A DNA stretch of 22,443 nt from CAITUY01 sp964611575. GTDB taxonomy: Bacteria > Verrucomicrobiota > Kiritimatiellia > CAIKKV01 > CAITUY01. The stretch lies in NCBI GenBank assembly GCA_964611575.1, contig CAZTAJ010000067.1:1-22443 (forward strand), read 5' to 3'. Each line of letters starts with the position of its first letter. Position 1 is the stretch's first letter. The position numbers and the translations under genes are program-made. This document shows positions 9,401 through 16,242 of this stretch, piece by piece. Under the pieces are notes generated by a model that saw only the letters and a list, made by a program, of their open reading frames with translations, had not been told where the DNA came from and ran no database searches.

Positions 9401-10342
9401 CTTGGGGAGGCTGACTGCGAGTACATTCCGGACTGGGATGTGCGGCGGTTGACCAAGGTCACGAAAGGCGGCCCGGACGTTTTGACGGCCACCTGGAAAC
9501 GGCCCGGCCAGGTGCGGCTGCAAATCAGCAACCTGTCCCAGGAGGACCGTCGCGTGGACGTGCGCCTGGATACCACCGCGTTCGGACTTCCCCCCAACGC
9601 CGTGGCGCACGATGAACAGAACGGCGCACCGGTGGCGTTCAACCGCGGGACGATACAGAACCTGCCCGTGACGCGTCATAACTACCGCGTAGTCGTGGTG
9701 GCGGCGCCCGGCGTCTGCTCCTCCGTCCCGGCCCGCAACCCGGCGCTGGAGCCCAAGACCCGGATCCCGCGGCTCTGCGACGACTTCACGACGCTGGCCA
9801 GGGACTGGCAACCCAAGGGCCGCGACGGCAATTGGTGCGATCTGTGGGCCGGCAACCTGCGCCTCACCGGAGCGGAGGGCGTCACGGTCTCCCGCCCCTT
9901 CGGCGAGGACAACTGTTCCGTCCAGGTGAGGATCCAGGTCCAGGGCGGATTCTGGGATGGGGGTCCCTCCCTGATGCTGTCGTGGTCCAAGGACAAGTAC
10001 GTGCAATTCCTGGCAGGCAATGTCATTCCAATGCCTGACGGCCCCAAGATGCGGGCGTTCGCCGTGACCGGTGGTAAGCCGGCGCCTATCCCGCTCGGAC
10101 CGGTCGCCGGGGCCGTCACCTGGGCCAAGATAACGCTGTCGCCCACTGCGATTGACTTCTTCTACACCGCGGACGGACAGGCGTGGACGAAACTCGGATC
10201 CGTGCCGCGCGCCGGTTTCGAGGGGGCGCCCGCCCTGCTCATCCTCGGCATACCCATGCCAGGCGCCAACGAGTATCACGTCGGCAACGGCCGCGGCAAT
10301 GGCGCGGTCTTCTTTGCGGACTTGGTGACAGGCCGGGAATAG
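6431..10342 (+). CDS. Secreted GH123-like (DUF6067-type) glycoside hydrolase, CBM9-like N-terminus, paralog 2
   Basis: This 1303-aa protein is collinear with paralog 1 from end to end. A signal peptide spans residues 1-32 (MRRRW basic part, hydrophobic CGAALCCLGLAATCLAA, cleavage before PEQAV). A CBM9/DOMON-like domain (PVAVDGTLTPGEWDDAVIL) spans about 42-230, followed by beta-sandwich segments. The GH123-like core starts near residue 463 (EWENNTIGITDKV). It contains LDGAYHDN and the invariant LDGENGGYP (Asp914, Glu916), with ENRWWRY before them. A concanavalin-like C-terminal domain runs from about 1115 to 1303 (LCDDFTTLARDW, then FADLVTGRE). It stands alone between two repeat elements and, unlike paralogs 1 and 3, has no GH36 partner directly downstream. 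It is predicted to act on the cell surface, in the periplasm or outside the cell. The GH123 relationship is from memory and its activity is inferred. Confidence 0.8.
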   Translation: MSTQTTEMRRRWTIGCGAALCCLGLAATCLAAPEQAVIRLPLSKAPVAVDGTLTPGEWDDAVILGGDFIAWFQASPIPNSPLVYVKRSVDRLHIAYDNPLGAGERPIMRGAMPDNGGICSDNAVEFYIMPEKKPGDLTSFIQFGGNGRGAIFDTKQTPQIGISDVAGFTLPWLFKNSFAPGHWYAEASATFAELGVASTADGRSFDADFDRDGGCGAWGYMATFAGIADRKGVKVIFDDQAPVAQWLSFGEFDKNVCNPRLRLKSTGAAGAYTVSVQLTESKPDPVTGTNKQLHAKSETLTLGAGEAKEFAASLPLEPKSTGIAHYRITDAKGAVVFYRLLPYTTSNPPRTYPKVEPKPLVVKAEMAPSYGRIMASADILDLPGDKTKAQVKIAVSLEGQNQILASAVITNFPYDYGQSILQVSDGPLPAGAYVVKFSSLNTETKQPIAPDVTFTLTRKIHEWENNTIGITDKVMHPWTPMKVEGEKVLCWGREYTFDGAALPASIATLQPEPSRGPAVRDVLATPVRIVAETAGKAVTWTPGAKAITSKTETHVDLTGSAEAPGLKAEVQGSLEFDGFYKIHLKLTPTGAGSFDSIRVEVPMPTEGTRLFNHSAEAMRVNKTFADLEGLKDGVIWNSKSAAHNSLVQGNFVPIVWMGDEDRGIAWMCDNDKSWVTTFDKPCLDVMRKGKETVFRMHLLNKPGELKKPIEVTFSVQATPIKARPAGGSWKRSEWYGWGYFDKPLIYDGCFKTVDTNGLAGEAWYRTPKAREENRWWRYFCFNSDRIAADDPTYGQTIRDFAAEWYVDAPLAFVQNKLHTDFILWAYKQWHEKASLDGAYHDNSFAVAWPSLINNRGWIDDEGRLRAGYWVMDYREFAKRERAYWLSVGPPPVLMSHVTDAPIIGYLGFSDYWLDGENGGYPDAAVADPDFVDRWYNRTGMANLRITLGRQWGTMPMYLYTWKPDPTQAVLGLFDVDHNYWRLNGLTNEFGLGEADCEYIPDWDVRRLTKVTKGGPDVLTATWKRPGQVRLQISNLSQEDRRVDVRLDTTAFGLPPNAVAHDEQNGAPVAFNRGTIQNLPVTRHNYRVVVVAAPGVCSSVPARNPALEPKTRIPRLCDDFTTLARDWQPKGRDGNWCDLWAGNLRLTGAEGVTVSRPFGEDNCSVQVRIQVQGGFWDGGPSLMLSWSKDKYVQFLAGNVIPMPDGPKMRAFAVTGGKPAPIPLGPVAGAVTWAKITLSPTAIDFFYTADGQAWTKLGSVPRAGFEGAPALLILGIPMPGANEYHVGNGRGNGAVFFADLVTGRE

Positions 10343-10354
10343 CCAATCAAGGAT

Positions 10355-10530
10355 GAGGCGCTTGCAAAACCTCCTTCGTCGGTTCTGCAAGCGCAGTATT
10401 CAGAAGCCAGAAGTCAGTATTCAGAATCGGAAACAATTCACTCGCAACGTCTTATACGCATTCTGACTCCTGGATTCTGAATTCTGAATTCGCTCTTGCA
10501 AACACCCCGGAGGGGTTTTGCAAGAGCCTC
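10355..10530. mobile_element. 176-bp MITE-like element with GGAT target duplication
   Basis: The whole block is an imperfect palindrome. The outer ends are inverted repeats (GAGGCGCTTGCAAAACC on the left; reverse complement of the right end GAGGCTCTTGCAAAACC). Each end folds into its own hairpin (10357-10395 and 10492-10527). The interior carries inverted CAGAA/TTCTGAATTC arms (about 10396-10420 and 10460-10490). The 4-bp direct repeat GGAT flanks it exactly (10351-10354 and 10531-10534), which supports insertion by transposition. There is no coding capacity. It separates the second and third GH123-like genes and ends 33 nt before the latter's chosen start. The hairpins lack a T-run, so they are not textbook terminators. 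Confidence 0.8.
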
Positions 10531-10554
10531 GGATGTATGACACGACTAACCAGT

Positions 10555-10563
10555 GAGGTCTCT
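10555..10563 (+). promoter_or_regulatory. Ribosome binding site deciding the start of the third GH123-like gene
   Basis: GAGG (10555-10558) lies 5 nt before the ATG at 10564. The frame is open from an ATG at 10537, but that codon abuts the repeat element and has no spaced ribosome binding site. Starting at 10564 also puts Arg-2 directly before the hydrophobic signal. Confidence 0.6.
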
Positions 10564-13500
10564 ATGCGGTGGATATCGACTCGGATTCTGTGCGGCATCG
10601 CCGGGCTGACGGTGGGGGCGGTCATCCTCCCGCTGCAAGCTCAGGTCATCATCGACCCCATCGCCCTGCGCAACGTGCAGGCGAGCGTGTGCTATGCCGA
10701 GGCGTTTGACGAACCGGCCCGCGCCGTGGAGTTCGGCGGCGCGAGCGTTCCGGGTTTCGCCGGCGCGGCGATCGCCATGAAGGGTGCGAAGGCCCCCCTG
10801 ACCTTCCCGAGCAGCCTGCTCAACCCGTCGGCCGGCACCATCAGTTGGTGGGCGCGCTACGACTTTGCCGCGCAGATCACCGTGCCCGTGCTGGGCTTGG
10901 ACGGCGGCGGTCCGCTCTATATCAACTTCTTCGGTGACCACGGTTCCACCGACATACGGCACAAGAACTGCCTGGGGCATTATTTCAACAGCCTCGGCGG
11001 GCCGGTCTTCGCCGTCTACCCGGTCGGCATCCCCTCGAACCAGTGGACCCATTTCGCCTTCACCTGGAACGGGAACCAGACGACGTTTTATGTGAACGGA
11101 TACATCTCCAGCGGACAAACCACTGCGAAGCCGTTTTCAGCGCTCAAAGTCACCTCGTTCTCCCTCGGCGGGATCGGGGAGTACGTGTTCGATGAAGTCC
11201 GCCTCTACAACCGCGCCCTGAGCCACGCCGAGATCCAGGGCTATGCCGCCGCAGCCCGATCCGGCGAAGCCGCCGTGCGCCAGATGGCGTTGGCGGCGCC
11301 GGCCCAGCTCGCGGCCCGGCAGGCGGCCTCCGTACGCGCGGTATACCGCCTGAGCGATCACACCGTGCTGGCCTACAGCGACCTCCAGGCGGCCGGTTTC
11401 ACCAATCGCGTGGACGTCCGCGTGGCGGTAACCGGCCCCAAGAACGACACTGTACTGACACAGGAGTTCAAGGCTGTGGATCCGGCGCGGCTGTTCTGCG
11501 CCTCTCTGCCCGCCGGTCGCCCGCTCGACCCCGGCCTGTACCGGGTGGCCATGACGCTTGGCACCAACACGCTCGTCACCTCGTTCGAACGCGTGCGCGA
11601 GGTCTGGGAGAGCAACCGCATCGGGGTTACCAACGGGGTGATTGACCCCTGGATGCCCCTGAGCGTGCGAAGGCGGGCGGCAACCTGCTGGGGCCGGACG
11701 TACACGTTCAGCCCGCTGGGACTGCCGGAACAGATCCTCTCGACCCAGCCGGAGCCGTCCCGCGGCCCGGCCACCTGTGACCTGCTGGTCAACCCCGTGC
11801 GCCTGGTGGTCGAGACGGCGGCCGGCTCAGTCTCATGGCGCGGCGGCAAACCCGCCGTGCAGTCGCGCAACGACGGCTATGTCGACGTGACAGGAAGCGC
11901 CGTCAGTCGCGATAAGCAGTTCACCGTCTCCACGCGGGGCACTCTGGAGTATGACGGCTTCTACAAGTTCTCGCTGCGCCTCGACGGGCCGCCGGCCGTG
12001 ACCGTGCAATCGGTACGACTGGAAGTGACCCTCCCCGATGCCCTGGCCTGCCTCGTCAACGCCGCGACCGACAACATGCGGAGCACAAAGGTCTTCCTCA
12101 ATGTGGAGGGCGCCGCCGACGGCGAACTCTGGAACTCCACCACCCGCAGCCCCAAGCGGGACATCCCCGGCGGCTTCTATCCCCATGTGTGGCTGGGTAA
12201 CGACGACCGCGGCATCGCCTTCCTGGCGGACAGCACGCGCGGCTGGGTGATCGACCCCCAGAAGCCCTGCCAGGACATCATTCGCACCAACGGACAAACG
12301 ATTCTCCGCATTCACTTGCTCAACCAGCCCGGGCCCCTGTCCGGCCCCATCGAGACGACCCTCTCGCTCCAGGCCACACCCATTCGCCCGCGTCCACCGG
12401 GTGGCAGTTGGAAATCGGTTGAGTGGTACGGGTGGGGCTACTTCGACAAGCCCGTGCTCTATCAGGGCTGTTTCGACGGCATCGGCACCAACGGGCTGGC
12501 GCCTGAAGCCTGGTACCGGTCTGAAGAAGCCCGCCAGAACAACCGGTGGTGGCGCTACTTCTGCGGCCAAAGTTTTCGCACCCCCTTCGACGACCCCGAC
12601 TACGGCCGCATGCTGCAGCGCTACAGCGACGAGTGGGCTGCGGGCCTGTACGTGCCCTCGCACCGCGATTACCTGATGTGGGCCTACCAGCAGTGGCATG
12701 ACCGCGCCAGTATGGACGGCATCTACTACGACAACACGTTCCCGCAGGTGGCCCCTGATCTCAGCTCGGGGCTCGCCTGGGTCGACCCGGATGGGCAGGT
12801 TCGGCCGTCGCACAATGTGTTCGGCGCGCGCGAGTTCATGAAGCGGGTCAGAACCTATTTCACCCAGGTGGGCCCCTCGCCGGTGCTCAAGGCGCACATC
12901 ACCGATGCGCCGGTGGTCGGCTACCTCGGCTTCTGCGACTTCTGGCTTGATGGCGAGAACGGCGGCTATCTGACCGCCACACAGGAACTGCGTGCCGCCG
13001 AGGGCCAGGCCTTTGACTTCGTGGACCGCTGGTACAGCCCCATCGGCCTGGCCAACCTGCGCGTCACGCTCGGGCGCATGTGGGGCGTCATGCCGAAGTA
13101 TTTGTACAGTTGGGGCGCAGATCCAACCTTCGCCATGCTGGGCATGTTCGATCTCGAAAACAACTACTGGACCCTCAATAGCATGAAATACGATTTCGGC
13201 CTGAAGGCGCCGGACTGCGAATACATCCCGTACTGGGATGTGCGTGCTCTCGCCACCATCGTCAAGGGCGGACCGGACGTGTTTGCAACCGTCTGGAAAC
13301 GACCCGGCCAGGCGCGTATCCTGGTCAGCAATCTCAGCCCTGAATCCCGCGCCGTCGATGTGCGGCTCGATGCCGCCAAACTCGGCCTGCCCGCCGGCGC
13401 GATAGCGACCGATGAACAAACCGGCGAAACAGTGGCCCTCAACAAGGGCATACTGGCCAGCCTGCCGGTGGAACGGCACAACTACCGGATGGTGCTGGTG

Positions 13501-14166
13501 GCAGCACCCGACCGCTTCCCCCCCGTCCCCACCGCTGTTCCGGCCCTGGCGCCCGGCCAACGCATCGCGGGTCTCTGCGACGATTTCGCCACGCTGCGTC
13601 CCGAGTGGACGGTGTTGCCAACGAACAAGGCGGCCACGATCCTCCGCGGCATGTTGGAGCTTTCGGAAGTGCCGCACGTGATCAGCCGGCCCTTCAACGA
13701 GGACAACTGCTCGGTCCAGGTGAAGATCCGCGCCTGTGCGGGCCTGAACGCAACCGCCCGTGGCGGGTTCTGGGAAGGCGGACCGTCCCTGTTCCTCTCC
13801 TGGAGCACCAACACCTGTGTGCAGATCCAGGCAGGCCATGAGTACCCGATGCCCGGCGGCAACCGTGTGCGCACCTACGCCATGAGTGCCGGCAAAAGCA
13901 TCCCGATCCAGTGCCCCGAGGTCATCGAGAACACGGTGGTCTGGGTCAGGGTCACGCTGAAAGCCGACGCCATTGCCTTCTTCTGCAGCACAGATGGCCA
14001 GGCATGGCTCCCGCTCGGCACCCTGCCGCGCAAGGGGTTTGAGGGAGCGCCCGCCCGGCTGATTCTCGGGAACGGGTGCATGGGACCCAACCCCGATTTT
14101 GCCAACACCGGGCGTGCCTGGGGCGCGGCCAGCTTCTTTGACGACTTGATCACGGGGCGGGAGTAG
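10564..14166 (+). CDS. Secreted GH123-like (DUF6067-type) glycoside hydrolase with LamG-type N-terminus, paralog 3
   Basis: This is a 1200-aa exported protein. A signal peptide covers about residues 1-28 (MRWISTR, hydrophobic core, cleavage near PLQA). The CBM9-like domain of the other two paralogs is replaced by a LamG/concanavalin jelly-roll at about 55-225. That domain is recognisable by GTISWWARYD, NQWTHFAFTWNGNQTTFYVNG and FDEVRLYNRALSHAEI. The rest is collinear with the paralogs: core from about residue 348 (WESNRIGVTNGV), NNRWWRY, MDGIYYDN, LDGENGGYL (Asp796, Glu798), and a concanavalin-like C-terminal domain at about 1004-1200 (LCDDFATLRPEW, ending FDDLITGRE). A short insertion follows GGYL relative to the others. 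It is followed after only 7 bp by a GH36-like gene, so the two are likely co-transcribed. The substrate is unknown; a GalNAc- or galactose-containing glycan is a guess from family and neighbours. Confidence 0.8.
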   Translation: MRWISTRILCGIAGLTVGAVILPLQAQVIIDPIALRNVQASVCYAEAFDEPARAVEFGGASVPGFAGAAIAMKGAKAPLTFPSSLLNPSAGTISWWARYDFAAQITVPVLGLDGGGPLYINFFGDHGSTDIRHKNCLGHYFNSLGGPVFAVYPVGIPSNQWTHFAFTWNGNQTTFYVNGYISSGQTTAKPFSALKVTSFSLGGIGEYVFDEVRLYNRALSHAEIQGYAAAARSGEAAVRQMALAAPAQLAARQAASVRAVYRLSDHTVLAYSDLQAAGFTNRVDVRVAVTGPKNDTVLTQEFKAVDPARLFCASLPAGRPLDPGLYRVAMTLGTNTLVTSFERVREVWESNRIGVTNGVIDPWMPLSVRRRAATCWGRTYTFSPLGLPEQILSTQPEPSRGPATCDLLVNPVRLVVETAAGSVSWRGGKPAVQSRNDGYVDVTGSAVSRDKQFTVSTRGTLEYDGFYKFSLRLDGPPAVTVQSVRLEVTLPDALACLVNAATDNMRSTKVFLNVEGAADGELWNSTTRSPKRDIPGGFYPHVWLGNDDRGIAFLADSTRGWVIDPQKPCQDIIRTNGQTILRIHLLNQPGPLSGPIETTLSLQATPIRPRPPGGSWKSVEWYGWGYFDKPVLYQGCFDGIGTNGLAPEAWYRSEEARQNNRWWRYFCGQSFRTPFDDPDYGRMLQRYSDEWAAGLYVPSHRDYLMWAYQQWHDRASMDGIYYDNTFPQVAPDLSSGLAWVDPDGQVRPSHNVFGAREFMKRVRTYFTQVGPSPVLKAHITDAPVVGYLGFCDFWLDGENGGYLTATQELRAAEGQAFDFVDRWYSPIGLANLRVTLGRMWGVMPKYLYSWGADPTFAMLGMFDLENNYWTLNSMKYDFGLKAPDCEYIPYWDVRALATIVKGGPDVFATVWKRPGQARILVSNLSPESRAVDVRLDAAKLGLPAGAIATDEQTGETVALNKGILASLPVERHNYRMVLVAAPDRFPPVPTAVPALAPGQRIAGLCDDFATLRPEWTVLPTNKAATILRGMLELSEVPHVISRPFNEDNCSVQVKIRACAGLNATARGGFWEGGPSLFLSWSTNTCVQIQAGHEYPMPGGNRVRTYAMSAGKSIPIQCPEVIENTVVWVRVTLKADAIAFFCSTDGQAWLPLGTLPRKGFEGAPARLILGNGCMGPNPDFANTGRAWGAASFFDDLITGRE

Positions 14167-14173
14167 CACAGCG

Positions 14174-16240
14174 GTGATACCTATGATGACCGCGACGCTG
14201 GGTGGTGGGATGCTAGCGTTGGCCGCGTCCTTGAACTCTCAATGGGCAGAACGGGCGTTTTCCGTTGATCCGGCTCGTGATGCCCCCGCATCCGCATGGC
14301 CGCTTTCGTTTGTCTACGGCGGCCGGCCGTCGGCGGAGTTCATCCACCGCTGGACCACGCGGTCGGAGGTGGACCAACTCGGCCACGGCCGCGTCCGCCG
14401 GACCTTGACCCTCACCGATCCCGCAACCCAACTTGAGGTCAAGGCCGTCGCCACCGTATACACCGACACCCCCGGCGTGGACTGGACGGTGTACCTCACC
14501 AATCGGGGCACGAACGACACGCCGGTGATCGAGCAGGTCAAAGCCCTCAACACTGAGGTTGAAGTCGGCGGCGCCGCCACGGTCACGCTGCACCGCCTCA
14601 ACGGCAGCCCGAGCCAGGCCGACGACTGGCTGCCGTTCGACCAGCCGGTCCCCGCGGGTCAGCGCATCGAGTTCGCCGCCACGAACGGCCGGTCCGCCAA
14701 CGTCTCGCCCTGGTTCAACGTCGACTGGGGCACGGGCGGTGTGATCACCGCCATCGGCTGGTCCGGCCAGTGGACCGCAGCCGTGGAGTGCAAGGACGGT
14801 CGGGTGCGCGTCGAGGCCGGGATGCAGAACCTGCGCACGGTCCTGCATCCGGGCGAGACCATCCGCAGCCCGCGCATCCTGCAGCTCCGCTGGCAAGGCG
14901 GTGACCCGTTCGCCGCCTGCAACCAGTTCCGCCAGACGATGCTGGCCCACATCATGCCGCGGCTGGACGGCAAGCCGGTGGTCCCGCCGATCGTCCACCT
15001 GAGCGATGCGTTCTACGAGCGGAACGCCACGACCGAGAGCAACGTGCTGTCGCACCTGGCCTCGCTCAAAGACCTGGGGTTCGAGATGTTCTGGCTGGAT
15101 GCCTATTGGACCGGCCCGAGCGGCTTTCCGAACTGCATGGGCAACTACGGCTTCCCCATTGAACGCGTCGAGCCCAGGGACCGATTTCCCCGCGGCCTCA
15201 AGGTCATCGGCGAAGCTGTCCGCCAGGCGGGCCTTGGCTTCGTGATGTGGTTCGAGCCCGAGCGGGTCGCCCCCGGCACCTTCCTGGCCAAGGAGCATCC
15301 GGAGTGGGTCCTCTCGCCCGCCGGCGACGGCAGCGGGCTCTTCAACCTGGGCCTCCCCGCAGCGCGCCAGTACATGACCGACTATCTCAACGCGGTCATC
15401 CAGTCCTACCGCATCGACTGCCTGCGCATCGACTACAACATCGACCCCCTGGCGTACTGGCAGTTCATGGACGCGAAGGACCCCCGCCGGACGGGCATGA
15501 CGGAGCTGCGCTACGTCGAGGGGGTGTACCGGATGTGGGACGACCTCCTCAAGGCCAACCCGCACCTGTTCATCGACAACTGCGCCAGCGGCGGCCGGCG
15601 GATCGATCTGGAGACCATGGCCCGCGCCATCCCCCTCTGGCGCAGCGACAACACCTGCGACATGGAGGATGCGAAGCCGGGAACGATCCTGGCGGCGGCC
15701 ATCAAGAACCAGGTGATGAGCGCGGGGCTGAACCGCTATGTCCCCTACAGCACCGTGGGCCAGATGGGGACGACCCCTTACCTCTTCCGCAGTGGGTTCA
15801 ACGCGGGGATCGCGTTCTGCCAGGACTGCCGCCCAACGGGCTTCCCGCGCGAACAACTGAAGGAGGCGATCGCGGAGGGCAAGCGGCTGCGGAAGTACTA
15901 CGCCGGCAACTTCTACCCCTTGTCGCCGGTCACCACCAGCCCCGAGGATTGGTGTGTTCTTCAATACCACCGGCCCGCGCAGCGCGACGGTCTGGTTGTG
16001 GCCTTCCGCCGCGACCGTTCGCCGTACACGGTCTTCCGCGCGGCCTTACGCGAGATTGATCCCGACGCCCAGTACGACGTCAGTTTCGCCCCGACCTACG
16101 AGCCCGCCGCCCCCGTGCGACTGCCCGGCGCGCAGCTCCGCGACCTCCGGATCGAGATCGCCGGATGCCCCGGCTCGGTGGTGGTCGAGTATCGCTGCGT
16201 CGGCAGCCCCAAGACGCCTGCTACCCAGCGAAAGGAATAA
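14174..16240 (+). CDS. GH36-like alpha-galactosidase family enzyme
   Basis: This is a 688-aa GH36-type enzyme. The N-terminal beta-sandwich (PLSFVYGGRPSAEFIHRW) is followed by a TIM barrel with FEMFWLDAYW, GLGFVMWFEPERVAP and IDNCASGGRRIDLETM. The predicted nucleophile is Asp420 in CLRIDYNID and the acid/base is Asp492 in LWRSDN. These motifs fit the common bacterial GH36/NPCBM-associated subgroup and are more typical than those of the gene at 4185. The start is uncertain. The GTG at 14174 has GGGAG 10 nt upstream, ATGs occur at 14183 and 14186, and another ATG at 14210 follows GGTGG. The first 25 residues are hydrophobic but lack a basic start, so a signal peptide is doubtful. It lies 7 bp after the GH123-like gene and 2 bp before the GH5-like gene, which makes a probable operon. 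Confidence 0.85.
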   Translation: MIPMMTATLGGGMLALAASLNSQWAERAFSVDPARDAPASAWPLSFVYGGRPSAEFIHRWTTRSEVDQLGHGRVRRTLTLTDPATQLEVKAVATVYTDTPGVDWTVYLTNRGTNDTPVIEQVKALNTEVEVGGAATVTLHRLNGSPSQADDWLPFDQPVPAGQRIEFAATNGRSANVSPWFNVDWGTGGVITAIGWSGQWTAAVECKDGRVRVEAGMQNLRTVLHPGETIRSPRILQLRWQGGDPFAACNQFRQTMLAHIMPRLDGKPVVPPIVHLSDAFYERNATTESNVLSHLASLKDLGFEMFWLDAYWTGPSGFPNCMGNYGFPIERVEPRDRFPRGLKVIGEAVRQAGLGFVMWFEPERVAPGTFLAKEHPEWVLSPAGDGSGLFNLGLPAARQYMTDYLNAVIQSYRIDCLRIDYNIDPLAYWQFMDAKDPRRTGMTELRYVEGVYRMWDDLLKANPHLFIDNCASGGRRIDLETMARAIPLWRSDNTCDMEDAKPGTILAAAIKNQVMSAGLNRYVPYSTVGQMGTTPYLFRSGFNAGIAFCQDCRPTGFPREQLKEAIAEGKRLRKYYAGNFYPLSPVTTSPEDWCVLQYHRPAQRDGLVVAFRRDRSPYTVFRAALREIDPDAQYDVSFAPTYEPAAPVRLPGAQLRDLRIEIAGCPGSVVVEYRCVGSPKTPATQRKE

Positions 16241-16242
16241 CC

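Noticed and set aside
10357..10395. Intrinsic terminator after the second GH123-like gene
   Set aside because: The hairpin is strong but is not followed by a T-run, and it recurs elsewhere in both orientations as part of a repeat element. A termination effect is possible but not supported by sequence.
1..10405. Composite transposon carrying genes 95-10342 between inverted repeats
   Set aside because: There is no transposase. The right-hand copy is better explained as one end of the complete 10355-10530 element with its own GGAT duplication.
10396..10490. CRISPR-like or tandem repeat array (TTCTGAATTC/CAGAA repeats)
   Set aside because: The units are short, irregular and arranged as inverted arms of one palindrome, with no regular spacers.
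11833..14169. Long minus-strand open frame (778 codons)
   Set aside because: It is the antisense shadow of the third GH123-like gene. The same phase produces similar spurious frames at 4425-6071, 9020-10390, 14213-15970 and 18128-19828.
15247..16059. Plus-strand open frame in another phase inside the GH36-like gene
   Set aside because: The translation is dominated by Arg, Gly and Pro without motifs, and the overlapping frame has the GH36 catalytic motifs.
16165..16242. Earlier in-frame start for the GH5-like gene
   Set aside because: It would overlap the GH36-like gene by about 75 bp, has no ribosome binding site, and adds residues unlike the family. AAAGGA before 16243 is a much better choice.
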